64,000 nucleotides of DNA from Cycas panzhihuaensis (lineage: Eukaryota; Cycadophyta): assembly GCA_023213395.1 (NCBI GenBank), contig CM041465.1, forward strand, positions 7,440,001-7,504,000. The letters are read 5' to 3'. Shown here piece after piece: positions 23,382 through 36,269 of the stretch. A program made the position numbers and the translations under genes. The notes beneath the pieces are model-generated. The model did not search any database. It was not told the origin of the DNA and saw only the letters and a program-made list of their open reading frames with translations. Position 1 is the stretch's first letter. Every line of letters starts with the position of its first letter.

Positions 23382-24876
23382 AGCCATGCAAGTTGAAATA
23401 GATGCTTTAAAAAAGAATTCAACTTGGGATCTTGTTACTTTACTGCCAGGAAAGAATCTAGTTAATTGTAAATGGATTTATTGAACTAAATTTAATTAAT
23501 CAGGAGCTGTTGAAAAATACAAAGCTTGCTTAGTTGCAAAAGGTTTATCACAAATCGATGGTATTGATTATAATGAAACCTTCGCCCTTGTTGCAAAGAT
23601 TAATACTATTAAAACTATTATTGCTCTAGCAACCGAATTTGGTTGGGAGATCCATCAGATAGATGTTAAGAGTGCTTTTTAAAATGGTGATCTCAAAGAA
23701 GAAATATATATGACTTAACCTCTTGGCTTTATTGATAATCCTAACTTAGCATGTAAACTAAAGAAATCAATCTATGGATTAAAACAAGCTCCTCAAGCCT
23801 GATATGTGAAAGTAGATGATTGCCTTATTCAAAATGGATATACTAGATGTATCAATGATCTAAACTTGTATTTCAAATGTGAAAACAATCATCTTACCAT
23901 ATCAATTCTGTATGTTGATGATATCATCATCACAAGATCTTTAAACAATAACATTCATATACTAAAAATAACCTTGATGAACAAATTCAAAATGATCAAT
24001 TTAGGTCTTATGCACTATTTTCTTAGATTACAAATTTACCAATATGATTAAAAAATAACTATATCTCAACCGGAATACATTGTAGACTTAATTAAAAGGT
24101 TTAACATGGAAAATGCTAAACCTACTTCTAATCCCTTATAATCAAGAGTTAAGTTATCTACTAATTGTTCTACACTACTTTATGATCTAACATTATATAG
24201 GCAACTTATTGGCAACTTAATTTATCTAATGCATACTCGACCTGATATATCCTATGTTGCTTTATGTTCACGATATATGTAAAAATCACAGGAATCACAC
24301 TTGAAAGCTGCTAAACGTATTCTTAGATATCTATAAAATACTATTTTTTAGCCTAACTTATAATTTTGTAATAATCCTCTAACATTAACAGGATATACTG
24401 ATTCAGATTGGGCACAAGACTCCAATGATCAGAAATCAACAACTGGTTATGTTTTTTTTCTAGATTTCTCACCAATTACTTGGTTTAGGAAAAAAAGACA
24501 GGCTTTAGCATTATCAACAACAGAAGCTGAATATCAAACACTTGTCGAAGTAAGCAAAGAAGCACTATGGATCAAATCTCTTTTAAATGAAATTGGTCTA
24601 TTTCCTAACTCTTCTATAGAACTTAAAGTCAATAATCAAGGTGTTATTGCTATTGCTACCAATGTAATTACTTATTCTAGAATGAAACATATAGAATTAT
24701 ATCAACATTTTATTCGTAATCTTGTTATTGATAATATTATTCATTTGTCTTATTGTCCTATAGATCTACAAGTTGCTAATATCCTTACCAAACCATTGAC
24801 TGAAGTCAAGTTTTTAAACCTACGAGATTTGTTAAAGATAAAAGAAGTTTCCATCAAAGGGGGATCAACATGGTGA
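23382..24876 (+). pseudogene. E2 pol remnant, part 2: RT and RNase H
   Basis: The frame resumes after LINE-B with AMQVEIDALKKNSTWDL. RT shows IHQIDVKSAF, GLKQAPQA and ISILYVDDIIIT with the YVDD box intact. RNase H from about 24390 shows YTDSDWAQDS, STTEAEYQTLVE and KVNNQGVIAIATN; the usual Asp of the third motif is Asn. It ends VANILTKPLTEVKFLN and KEVSIKGGSTW with a stop at 24874-24876. Most other damage is single stops at Gln or Trp codons with few frameshifts, so this is the best-kept RT/RNase H in the window. Confidence 0.9.
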
Positions 24877-24925
24877 AGACCTTCTTTATCTTCTATATTG
24901 TATAAAAGCTAACATTAAAGGGGGA

Positions 24926-25373
24926 TGTTAGGAATATTAATGTTAGCTTTATATCACATGTTAATATTGTAATTGTAAGTTACTAAAGTTAGTTTTATAA
25001 AGTTAATATTTAATAATTGTTAATCATGTAAGTTTGTTAAAATGAGCAACTGCCAATTTCAACGAACCTTTTACTCAAAAAGCTCCTCCTAGAATCTAGG
25101 AGGTTATGTAAAGGAGGCTGTCAGGTTGTCCTAAGCTTGTCTTAAGGTTGGTTTTATTTTTATCTAGTATGTAGGTGATTTTCATGTTCAATTCTAATTG
25201 TCATAGATATGTAAAGGTTTCAGTTAATAAAATTACTTTTAAGAGGTGGTTTTTCTTCCCTAGAAGGGGTTTTCCACCTTCCAATAATATGTACCTATGT
25301 AATATCATTTAATCACTATGCTTGCTTAATTTTTTAGATCCTATTTATATTGTATATGATACCTATTCTTATA
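24926..25373 (+). repeat. E2 3' LTR
   Basis: It starts TGTTAGGAATATTAATG after AAAGGGGGA and matches the 5' LTR. The terminus is TTATA where the 5' LTR has TTACA, a C-to-T change after insertion. The palindrome at 25085-25103 is perfect, CCTCCTAGA-A-TCTAGGAGG. GTACC follows. Confidence 0.92.
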
Positions 25374-25378
25374 GTACC

Positions 25379-25764
25379 AAATAATCAACAACAAATTTTC
25401 ATTCAAAAAACTAGCTTCATTTACATCCATAAGGCCTTAAATAAGTAAAATGGCCATTTAGTCTATGGATCTAATTGGAGAAGCATTTGGCCTTTATTTT
25501 CATTAGTGGCTCTAAGCGGCCCATGCACACATTCTAATAATTAACATTAACACCCACCTTTTACTAGCAAAAGTACCTTTACTAGGGTTCTACCAACCAC
25601 TAGCAGTTATGTAACACCTTTATTTGTCATAAATAGACATATTTAAAATAAGTTTAAAATAAACCCTTGATAAGTAGACACACTTATAGTTATACAACCC
25701 AATTGGAGTTAAAATGAAGCTTGGACCAAAGATCTAATAGGCTCACTACAAAACTGGAACCTTA
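25379..25764 (-). other. E0 leader, part 2 (non-coding)
   Basis: This continues the stretch at 9523-11026 beyond E2. No coding frame is apparent. Together the E0 leader between primer site and gag would be about 1.9 kb, long for a plant gypsy element but similar to the copia leaders here. Confidence 0.45.
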
Positions 25765-25776
25765 GCTCTGATACTA
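25765..25776 (-). promoter_or_regulatory. Probable E0 primer-binding site
   Basis: The minus strand reads TAGTATCAGAGC, followed by TAAGGTTCC. It differs from TGGTATCAGAGC by one G-to-A change. The orientation agrees with the E0 gag at 9522. Confidence 0.6.
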
Positions 25777-25937
25777 ATTATAAGAAACTAAATGCCTATA
25801 CACAGGTCCAAGATCTAGCATAATTATGAAATAAAGACATATATGTAAACAAAAAAATGAAATAATATGTATAAACACATAATATAATATACTTATGGGA
25901 AATGATCATTTCTAATTGTATTATGCCAAACTAATAT

Positions 25938-25995
25938 ACACAAACACACACATACACCCACCCACCCACCCACACACACACACATATATATATTA
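25938..25995. repeat. Compound microsatellite CA / CCCA / TA
   Basis: ACACACA, then CCCA repeated about four times, then a CA run and a TA run. Confidence 0.9.
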
Positions 25996-28552
25996 TATTG
26001 CCACCTAGTTATTCAATCACATTCTAAAAGCTGCTTAATCAACCAATAACTAATTTCAATGAAGAAATGTACACATTATGAGCCCTTATTACACATTAAA
26101 AGGATAACCACATTAATTTATATCAATTAAATATTTATACAAGTTAATATTAACCAAGAAATAAACCCTTGACTCTATCTTAAATGAAAGGAAGATGTCC
26201 TCCTAAGTACATGCTAAGAAAGGATATTTAACTACCCACTAACTAATCATTAATTAACAAACACATTAAGTAAAATAAGTCAAACAAATAAGAAAGTGAT
26301 TAATATATAGCTACTTCTCCCTTGAGAGATAAATAAGAAGCAGAAGCTACAAAAAAATGGGAAAGTCATTGGGGCCCTTGCCCCAAATGTAAACATCCCT
26401 AGGCTTGTTATAATCTATTCACCCCAACCCTCCTAAAGAAAAAATCTAACTTAGCCCTCCACCTAAGATAAAAAGGAATAAAAGAGTATAACACAATAGC
26501 TAAAAAAGATTAGGAGGACTAATATGGAGGAAAGATAATAAAGAATTAGGACCATGGGATTAATTTGACATGGATAAGATACCGAGGACTCATCATTCTA
26601 ATAACATTTCCATCCTCATGAATGCAGAAAGGTCTAGAAGTGCTTGCATTTAATTTTAACATGCTTACTTAACTCTTATAGGTGGAACAAATGAGAAGAG
26701 AGCACTCTCAATAAGATAAATGGTTCTCACTCAACTTTCTAAATCATATGCATGAGTATGTAGTAAGGGTAGTTACCCACCACTAACCCATTTAAAATAT
26801 GATGAGAAGCCATGCTTTACCTTAGGTGTAAGGCCACCCCTTTCTTTCTCCTTATTATGAAATCTAAGTAAACACCCAAGTGACCCCTTATTTGGTAGGG
26901 GAAAACTCAAAGAACAAACACCTAATATGCATGCAATAAATGATTTTATAATTATATGAATATAACAAAGAAGATAGACTATGCCACACAATCAAGTAAC
27001 AAAAAAAAAAGACCTAAATGCAAGCTAGATGAATGAGTTCCTTCCTCTTTCTCTTTCTTATTTCTTTAAGCTGAGTGAGAAGTAGAGATATACACATATA
27101 AGGAAGAATTATCAAGTTCTTTAATTGTACTTATATTTATCCTCGTATAAATTCCTTAATTTGATTGTGTATTTTATTATCTAATTAAAGAAAAAAAGTG
27201 TAAACTAATGAGTCTTCTCTTTCTTCTTTTTTTTCCAAGTATAAAACAAATACTTAACCCTTTCAATAATCAAAGAAGAAAGACTCATATCCCATTAAGG
27301 AAATGGACATCTTAAATTCCTTTCCTCTTTTCTTTTCATTTTAATTAAGATAGATTATAAGAGAGTACAATAGAGAAAGGGAAATTTAAAGCGATGAAAG
27401 GATGAAGAATTATGCACCTTTCAGTCTTTAAGGGACTAGGGGTGATCTTCAAATAGATCCACTTAAGATGACCAAATTAGTATGAGAAGTATTTATCTTA
27501 ATAATGAAATCAAATCCAAGACCAAAGTAGTAAGTTCCCTACTAGAATTTCAACAACATTTATATTACACCTAAAGAATATTAGTGGGAAAAGTGTTAAT
27601 TAACTACAAGATATCGTTGCTTGGGAACAACAGGATAACATCATAATATTTTTATTGCAGTCTTCAATAATCATTGTAATACATCTCACCTAGTGCATCT
27701 TTATATAGTCATGTTGTGGGCATATGTGGGAATCATTTCTCCTCACTTATATTTGATAATATTTAACCTTTATGTTGACCAATTAAACATGACCTTTAAC
27801 TTAGCCAATTATATTTCATGTGACAAATGTGTATTATATTCTAATAAAGAGAATATGTGACAAGCTTAAAACCTTATGGAGAAGGGCTTAAGGCTTCTTT
27901 TAGAATCCTTTAATAAGGTCACTAACCTCTTAAAGAAAATTCAATAAGACTTTGGTTGTATTTATGGACTTTACCTAAGTTATTGGTAGGAACCTTGATA
28001 ACAAAGTCTAAATCAAGAATGAAACCAAATTGATTCTAGGAAATCAAAGCCTAAAGCCTATTTCATAAGTGAAATAAACTAAATTCTTTATTATTCCTAA
28101 TCCAAAATCAACATAGCTCAAAATCTCATACACATTATAAAGCATAAAGTGAGTAAAGAAATTTAATAAAACTAAAATAAACTTATTAACAAGCACTTAA
28201 CCTAAAATATGAGAGAAAGGGATGTCTTAGATCCATACTTGGTGACCTCTAATTGCTCTAGTCTAATGCTCTAATGACCTAAACAAATGAGGAAGATACT
28301 CTTAAAGAAAGAAAGACAGCAAGAGTGAGGAATTTTAGCATAAGAAAAGGGGGAAAATTAAGAAAGGCATGGCTAATGGAATAAAGGACGATGGATTTGA
28401 GTATGAACAATCCCAAATCCTTGAGTTCTTTAGTTAAGAGCCTAGAATTAGCCTTTAAATAATGTTCTCTAAGGGTGAAAATGAGATCACAAAGGGTGAG
28501 TCAAAACTTTAGCAGCACTCTATTGCAAAATCCTTCTTCCTCCTCTTTCTTT

Positions 28553-28580
28553 CATAAATAGAGGCCCTATTTATAGAAAA
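28553..28580 (-). promoter_or_regulatory. TATA-box-like core promoter in the probable E0 LTR
   Basis: On the minus strand TATAAATAGGGCC is followed by a second CTATTTATG and a purine tract. The spacing from the E0 primer site and the orientation fit an LTR promoter. No transcript evidence can be read from sequence. Confidence 0.35.
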
Positions 28581-29460
28581 AATAAGAGCTAGAGGTTGGG
28601 GTAGACTTGTTGGTTGACAATTCATGGTTTTATAAAAAAGTATGATAGAAAAGTTTAAAAAATAATAACATTTTATTTATTTATTTATTACACTCATAAT
28701 AGTAAGAAACATGATATTCTTAAGAAAATGTGATAAAACAAAATGAAAAATATGATGTTTTTAAGAAAACATGATAAATTAAGTCGTTAGGCTATTGTGA
28801 CAAATGTGATGAGTCAACAAATAGAAATTAATTGTATAAAAAATATAATAATATAAAGAAAACATAATGATTATTGCCAAAAATGCTACAAATATTGTAA
28901 AAATACAATAAGTATTGCCAAAAATGTGATTCATATATTTTCACGAAAAGGTCATAAAAAAGGCCTATAAAAAGTTTGATAAGATAATATGATTCATCAA
29001 GGTCATGATTAAGAAAATAATAAGGAATGGGCTTAAAGGTTTTGAAATAAAAAAAACCGTATTAGAGACATCATTTAGAGCAAGCTTAGAGGCATCGTAT
29101 AATATTGCATATAAAGATCTCACATCATAAGCAAGGAGGGAAGCTACAATCACACACTAAAGCACTCATCAAAGCATCATATTATGCAACCAATAATCAA
29201 AATAATCACTTGATTAAACCCCAATAATAAATGGAGTAAAGCATAAACCTACCTACACCAAAAAGGGATAAAGCATGATGAAATATTTACCCTCTTGGTG
29301 ATGGGAGCTCTCTAAATAGGTTATAGTAAGATGGTGAACATCACTAACCTCACCCAAGAGGAGTTACCTTAAATCTTGGGCTACCTATACTATTTCTTAA
29401 GTTGTTTTGAGATGATAAGATTTGACTATTGGAAGTAAGATAGATAGAGTGATAAGAAGA

Positions 29461-29884
29461 TGTTCTAATATGAAAAAGATATTCAATTTGTTACATGACC
29501 ATATGTAGCTAGTAGAACTAGGATATTAGCACTCATGGTTAAGGCACTAGGAGGTTAAGTATTAGTCATGAACTTTTATGCATGGGCCATTAAAACCATC
29601 AATGAGATGTAATGCTAGTTGGCCTGCTAATATGATTATATAGGAAAGGCTTTCTTTTGTTTATTTAAAGACCATAAATTTTAGAGGAAGGTTGTTATAT
29701 AAGCATTTTCTCTTAAGAGATTAGTACTTTGGCACTCTTTGGTTCTCTTTTATATCCATTTGTGCTCTTTGGTATACTTCGCTTCTATAATTGGTTCCCA
29801 TCAATAATACAAGTGCTACATTTTCCTACTTACCTTTTCATTATCAATTTTATGTATGAACAAAAGTGGGATAGTTATATCTCA
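29461..29884 (+). repeat. Candidate G1 5' LTR
   Basis: Sequence from TGTTCTAATATG to ATATCTCA ends two bases before the primer site and contains a TATA-like TTATATAAGC near 29695. The start is chosen only for its TG. No partner LTR is visible. Confidence 0.4.
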
Positions 29885-29886
29885 AG

Positions 29887-29899
29887 TGGTATTAGAGTT
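29887..29899 (+). promoter_or_regulatory. G1 primer-binding site
   Basis: TGGTATTAGAGTT resembles the tRNA-iMet site TGGTATCAGAGC with a C-to-T change. It sits two bases after the candidate LTR end CA, a spacing common in gypsy elements. Confidence 0.6.
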
Positions 29900-31459
29900 A
29901 GGTTATGAATCTAATGGAATTAACAAGCTGGAGGGAAGTTGAAGAAGAAGGAATTCCACCCCTCCTCTTGGTATATCACCATAAATTCTTCTTTATAATT
30001 TTATTTCATTTTAGAGTTAATTTTATTGTAAGTCTGTTAAGCTATAAGCAAGTAACAGAGTCCCAATTATTCTCTTATCTTTCCCTATTAATTAGTAGAG
30101 ACCCTATGTCAGGGGTCGTTAAATATCACATGGATTTGTCATTACTAAGGTAAGTATACATGGTCATAAACCCATATATGAAGTGAAGTAGTATAACAAT
30201 GCTTACATAAATATTAGATAGAACTCGATTATAGAAGTGAGTCTCCATATACCTTCAAGTAGATCAAATGACCCCTATAGGTTCCCCCTACCAACCTAGA
30301 TTAGGAAACCTATCGGTTGTTTTTCCCTCTATGGTGCATGCGTTAGTGGTTAGTGCTTGGAAGTTACTGTTCATAAGCACCCTGCATAGCTATTAATCTC
30401 ATGAAGACACACATTCCTTTGTAGGTAGTGCCTTGAGATATTGGGCTAAGAAATGATATCGATAAAGAAGTTTATCAAATGGCATGTAGAGCCAAATAAT
30501 CCTATGTTAGTGTCTCGCAGGCTTTCTTTATTCATCTCTAAAGCCTTCATTATTAAAATATTCACTATAAAAAATTATTGAGACTATTGCATTTTTGAAA
30601 TGATTAAATATAAAAAAAATTATTGAGACTATTGTACTTCCAAATGATAAACCCCTAAAGTTCTAAACTTACAATAACAATATAATTTAAAGATAACAAT
30701 GTACAAGCATACTAGTCAAACTCTTAGTCTATAAATAACATGCCTCTAGCATAATAGTTGATGAACCCTCTTCCACATTAGTTGTAACTTCACCATAATA
30801 TCAATATTCATACATTCAATCCATATCTAAAGTAAACTCAAATCTTACTTCTCTCTTAACCTAATGATTGAAGATGAGTAATTGACATTCGTATCTATTC
30901 ATATGGAAGGTCAAGCATATCATTAGTTTCATTGGTGGTAATGGGAATACTCAACAAATAGGATATAGATAAAATTCTTAGCCTTTTTTTTTTTATTAGT
31001 ACGAAGAAACTTAGAATTAATCTTTCTTCAATCAACTTACAAGTTTGAAATAGATATCCTCAGTTGAAGCTTATATAGATGAATTCCAAACCTTACATAT
31101 TTGTGTCACCTAAAGATTGGATAAGTAAACATGGGTTGACACTTATATCATAAGCTTAAATGACTACATTTAGATGGACCTAAAAAGCATGGAAATTTTA
31201 AATCTTAAAGATGTGATATGAATGGTCAAAGTAGTTGAGGCAAAATTTATAATGGAAAGAACATCTTTTTTTTTGACGAGATTCTAATGGTATTAATGAC
31301 TATAATAGACTGAATTCTCATGACAATAACTCTAGGTAAATAACTCATATAGATCTACTATAAAATGGCCTTTAAACAAGTCTATAAGTAAGCCAATTCA
31401 GGTTCCATCAATAGAGGCACATCGATACATTACAACTAGCCTCTGTGTCTAATACTTAG
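29900..31459 (+). pseudogene. G1 leader and gag remnant
   Basis: The first kilobase is leader without clear coding sequence. It has a block near 30255-30400 shared with the E0 leader, and a local duplication of a segment with AAATTATTGAGACTATTG (30566-30589 and about 30609-30634). From about 31034 the plus strand encodes a gypsy gag segment: SSVEAYIDEFQTLHICVT, MDLKSMEILNLKDVI and MVKVVEAKFIM, matching the pattern EYIEEFQ...TLEEA...A..VE.K of the retrotrans-gag domain. Stops are at Gln-type positions. E3 interrupts at CTTAG. Confidence 0.65.
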
Positions 31460-31652
31460 TGATGGAGAGAGGGATTATTTTCCATTTGTAGTATTTTAAT
31501 TAATAATAGGAAACTAATTATAAATAAATATCAATTTATATAATATCTAAAAATATACAAATAAACTACACACACTAACATAGAGATTGGATATGTCGAA
31601 AAACCCCCTAATGGGGATGAAAAAATCACCTTAAAAAAAAAAAAAAAAAAAA

Positions 31653-31687
<35 letters not shown>

Positions 31688-31998
31688 TAATAAATAAGTA
31701 AAATATACATTACAGTATTTAAAAGGATCTCATCCTCTCTCACTTTTGATGAACAGATGAACAATAGACTAGTTGACTAGCCTCATGACCTCCTGATCAT
31801 CTTGACCACCTCCAGACCATTCAGACTAGCATTTAAACTATTAAGACCATTAGGACCCACTTCCTAGAATCTAGGAAGTGATAAATAGGAGAGGTTTATT
31901 GAAAAGATAATTACCCTTTTTTAATGAACCTTATAACTATAAGATTATTTAGTAAACTAACATAAAAGGTAATATTAGAATGTAATATTATTCTAACA
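31460..31998 (-). repeat. E3 3' LTR
   Basis: On plus it runs TGATGGAGAGAGGG to TTATTCTAACA and matches 38285-38788. It is about 35 bp longer because of an expanded oligo-A and (TA)n tract at 31633-31685. It contains a 23-nt palindrome (31858-31880, arms of 11 bp around one A) and the small hairpin AGGATCTCATCCT (31724-31736). Confidence 0.93.
31633..31685. repeat. Oligo-A plus (TA)n expansion in E3 3' LTR
   Basis: About 22 A followed by CA and an alternating TA run. The other E3 LTR has only a short ATATATAT here (38463-38472), so the tract grew after insertion. Confidence 0.9.
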
Positions 31999-32079
31999 TC
32001 CCCTTTTAATGCTATCTTTTATACAATAGATAATATATAAGAAGAAAAAAGAAGAGAAGATGAAGATGAAGAAGAATTC

Positions 32080-35000
32080 AACGTGTTGATCCTCCTTTGA
32101 TAAGGACTTCTATAATCTTCAATAATTCTTTGAGCTTTAAGAACTTTATTTCGGTCAATAGCTTATAAGAATGTCTACAATCTGCAAATCTGTAGGACAA
32201 TAAGACAAGTGAATAATTTCATCACTTACAAGTTATGTATAAAGTGTTAATGTAATTCTATGTGTTTTATTTAGAGTGAGCAACATGGTTGTTGCAATAG
32301 AAATCACATCTTGATTATTAAATTTAATTTTAATTAGAGAGTTAGGAAATAATTCATGTTTACCTAATGAGGATTTAAGTAAGAGTGATTCTTTATTGGC
32401 TTCAATAAGTACATGATATTCAACTTTAATTATGGATATGACTAATGCTTATATTTTCTTGCTAGACTAAGTAATTGGTGAAGAGTATAGAAAGAAAATA
32501 TAACCTACTATTGACTTGCGATAATCTAAGTCTCCTACCCGATTTGAGTTAGTATAACTTGTTAATTTTAGGTTGGTACTACATGAGTGATAGGTTAGGC
32601 CATGAAATATTATACCTTGCAAGTATCTTAAAATTTATTTTATAGCTTTCTAGTGAGACTCGTGAGGTTTTTACATGTATCTGGAGTAAAGAGCTATAAC
32701 ATACGAGATATTTAGGCAGGTATATATTAGGTAGAATAAATTGCCTATAAGTTGATGATAAGTAGTAGGGTCAAATAGAGGTGTAGGATAATTAGTTGAT
32801 AGTTTAACACCTGATTATAAAGGATTTAGGGTTGGTTTGGTATTTTCCATGTTAAATCTTTTGATCAAATCAAGTGTGGACTTGGGTTATAAAATTGTTA
32901 TCTTTAAATTAGTTTGATAAATTTGCAAGCCTAAGAAATAATGTAAAAGACATAAGTCAGTCATTTCAAATTTATCCATTAATATATTTTTTAATCGATG
33001 AATACTAGAAATTAAATATCTAGTTATAATTATATCATCTATGTAAAGAATTAAGACAATAATAGTTTTATTTTCATGTTTAAAATAGAGATTAGGATCA
33101 CCAATGCATTTAGTGTATCTATTTTGTATAGGGTAATCATCTATCTTTATACACTAAGCTTGAGGAGCTTGTTTTAGACCATATAAAGATTTTTTTAATT
33201 TACATATGAGATTAGGATTACAAATGAAACTAACTGGTTGTTTCATATAGATTTCTCCTTTGAGATCTCTATTCCAAAAGGCACTTTTAACATCCATTTG
33301 ATGGATTTACTAGCCAAATTTGGTTGCTAAAGCTAGGATAGTTTTAATAGTATTCACTTTAGCTACATGAGCAAAGGTTTCATTATAATCAATACCATCA
33401 AATTGAGAAAAACCTTTAGCTACTAGTTAAGCCTTATATTTTTCAATATCACCTTTGAAGTTATATTTTGCTCAGTAAACTCATTTATAGTCTACTAGAT
33501 TTTTATTGGAGGGAAGGGTAACTAAGTCCCAAGTTGAATTCTTTTTAAGCACGTCAAATCTAGCTTGCATGGGTTGTTGCTATATAGAATTGTTGTTTGA
33601 TTTCTTAAAGGTTTTTAGATCATCTGTGGCCATAACTTTGGCCATTAGTACAAAGTTTCCTTGAAGCTTTTAAGAACAAGTTTTCCTAATATCTGATGGA
33701 TTTCCAACATTAGAGCTAATATCAGAAAGAGTCTTCTATGCCCATACTGGTTGTTTATTCATTGTAGAAGTAGAAGTGGAGGGTTGATCGTACAAATTTG
33801 ACTGATTAACTGAATCTAATATAGAAGGTTCAATTAATGTCCAATTCTAAACTTGATTGGATAGGGATTTGATTGATTTAGGATCAACTTCTTTGTCTCA
33901 GGGGTCTGATAAACAAGTGTTAGTTAATAGATTCTTGACAGGTTTATAGAAGTGGTCTTTGATGAAGATCCCTCTTCATTAAATACAATATTATGCAGAA
34001 TTGAAATCTTGTGCGTGATTAGATCAAGAAGCTTATTGGCTTTACTTTCTTCACTATAGGCAATGAAGATGTATTTATAACTTTTAGTGTTAAGTTTCTT
34101 ACATTTTTCTTTGGGAACATGCCCCCATGCAATGCTTCCAAAGATTTTAAGATGTTTGACAGAATGTATTTGACTAGATCATTTATGTTCTAGAGTAATA
34201 TTCTGTAATGATTTGCTTGGTAATTTATTTAGAAGATAGTTAGAGTAAGCTATCACTTTAGCCCATAACTATAGATCTATATCTTTTACATGGATCATAC
34301 ATCAGGTCATTTCAATGAGAGTACAGTTCTTGCATTCAACAATATTGTTTTATTGAGGGCGGTAAGTGATTGAATGCTAGAATTATATTCCATGCTTTTT
34401 ACAATATGAGGTAGACTTATCACTTAAATATTCTTTAGCATTATCAGATCTAAATATTTTTATTTTAGAGTTGATTTGATTTTCTACTAATGTTTTAAAT
34501 TTGACAAAGTTATCGAAGACCTGATTTCTTGTTTTAAGCATATAAACCCATAATTTTCTGGAAAAATCATCTATGAAAGTGATGAAATATTTACTTCTAG
34601 AGTACGATGGTACTTGGAAAGGACCACAAATATCAAAGTGTGTAAGTTCAAGTGGAACTTTTTCTCTAAATATAGTATGATATAGAAAAGGATCTATGTA
34701 TTGTTTACCTATTATGCAGGCTTTGCAAACACCATAGACTATACTTAGGATGGATAATCCATGAACCATATCATATTTGCTTAAGTACTGAAGTTTGCCA
34801 TAACCTGTATGGCTAAACCAAGCATGCCATAGCTTTCTAATTGGATTAAAATTAGCTATGAAGGTATTGAAGACTTTTGCTTTGGAGTGTTGAAAACTTA
34901 TTAAGTTATAGAGACATGTTTTATGATTTGCAAATCCTAAAGTGATTGTTTTAAACTTGTTTAAAGGTTATTTGATAACAAATATGTCTTTGTAGAATTT

Positions 35001-35260
35001 GACAACAAGGTTTTTTTGGTAGATTTGATAAATTAAAAGAATCTTTGGTAATAATCTAGGAACAAAAAATATATCCTTGATAGAAATGTCTTTCAAAGAA
35101 ACATCTCCTATTCCTTTGACTTTTAGTTGTGAGTCACTTCCAAATGAGATTTCCTCTTCAGAATAAAGGTCAGAATGATAGGATGATAAGTATTCTTGGT
35201 GTCCTATCATATGATGGGATGCACTAGAATCGAGAATCCACAAAGGTGGTTGAGAAGTTA
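32080..35260 (-). pseudogene. E3 pol remnant: protease, integrase, RT, RNase H
   Basis: Protease (35243-34968) reads WILDSSASHHMIGH, with the DSG triad changed to DSS by G-to-A. The integrase region (34930-34140) has ELTHFDICGPF and RSDNAKEYLSD, keeping two catalytic Asp residues, in an open piece at 34769-34383. RT (about 33560-32700) has LILYIDDIIIT near 33040, keeping the two Asp of the active box. RNase H follows to about 32100. Stops are scattered, mostly at former Gln and Trp codons. Confidence 0.85.
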
Positions 35261-36269
35261 GAATAGAAAAAGATGATGTAGAAGTAGTTAGGGAATGGTG
35301 AGGATTATGGGATCATGGTTAGATCCATTTAGAAGCTTTCTAGGCTTTAGAAACAATTCTATTCCTATAGATATCAATGATGTGCCCCTTTTTATGACAG
35401 CAAGCACAACTAATATTCTGATTAGGATTAGGATTAGTAGTATTCCTTTTTAGGAATGACTATTTAGAGGTATTATGAGATTTAGGTGATCCAAAATACT
35501 TAGTGTTATGAAGAGGATTATTTGGAGTAGATGAACCTCTATGAGGTTTTTGGGATTTGGGATGATTATGATAGTTATTTTAATATTTATATTTATTGAT
35601 TAGTTTTGACTTGGAAAAAAGAGCCTATGAAGGATCTTGGAGTTTTCTAGTCTGAATTGACATTGTTTAATATTTAACTCGTTGATTCGTTAATTAATTA
35701 AAGGTAGTCAGTGGATGTTCTACTTGCTTCCTAGCAATTTTGAAAAGGTTGAAATATTTTAAAAGTTTATTAATTATAAGAAAAATGAGTGTATCATCGT
35801 CTTTTGCATGTGTTATAGTGACAATTTTATCATCTACTTTTATAGAAGACTTTATGTAATTGCCTAAGTCTTTGTTGATAAGTTCAAGTTTTGATAGGAA
35901 ATCTTCAACTTTAGAGAAGTCTTCATAATTTAAATTATATATTTATTATTCTAGAATGGTTAATTTCTAATTATTAATCTTATTGTACTTCTCCTTGAGT
36001 GAGTTCTAGATTATAGCTAAATCATTTATGTCAAAGAAGTACTAATTAATATATGAGGAGAGAGAGGTTAGGATAGTACTTAGGGCTCCATCACAATTCA
36101 TCAGATATACCATGTAGGTATTTGTTGGTTTAACAAATTCTCCTATTACATATCACCATAACTTTTGCTTCTTTAAGTGGTGAGATATGCTTGTTTTCTA
36201 GTCAACATAATTTAAGCTGATTAATATTGGAATTGACATACAGGAAGTAGTCCCTGGCATAAGTGCCAT
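35261..36269 (-). pseudogene. E3 gag remnant
   Basis: It starts at ATG 36269 (MALMPGTTS) and follows the E2/E4 gag pattern with a small deletion in the region VIGEFVKPTNTYMVYLMN. The zinc knuckle near 35400 reads CACCHKKGHIIDIY, with the last Cys changed to Tyr. Several stops at Gln codons. Confidence 0.8.

Larger units (their letters stand above)
25777..29450 (-). repeat. Probable E0 5' LTR and flank, boundaries uncertain
   Basis: To the right of the minus-strand primer site lie 3.7 kb of A/T-rich sequence without coding frames. The position demands an LTR here and a core-promoter-like motif is present near 28567-28575 on the minus strand. If that is the promoter, R plus U5 would be about 2.8 kb, a very long LTR as known in some Tat/Ogre gypsy elements. 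The second LTR is not in the window, so the end cannot be set and part of this may be other sequence. A (CCCA)n/(CA)n/(TA)n patch lies at 25938-25995. Confidence 0.35.
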
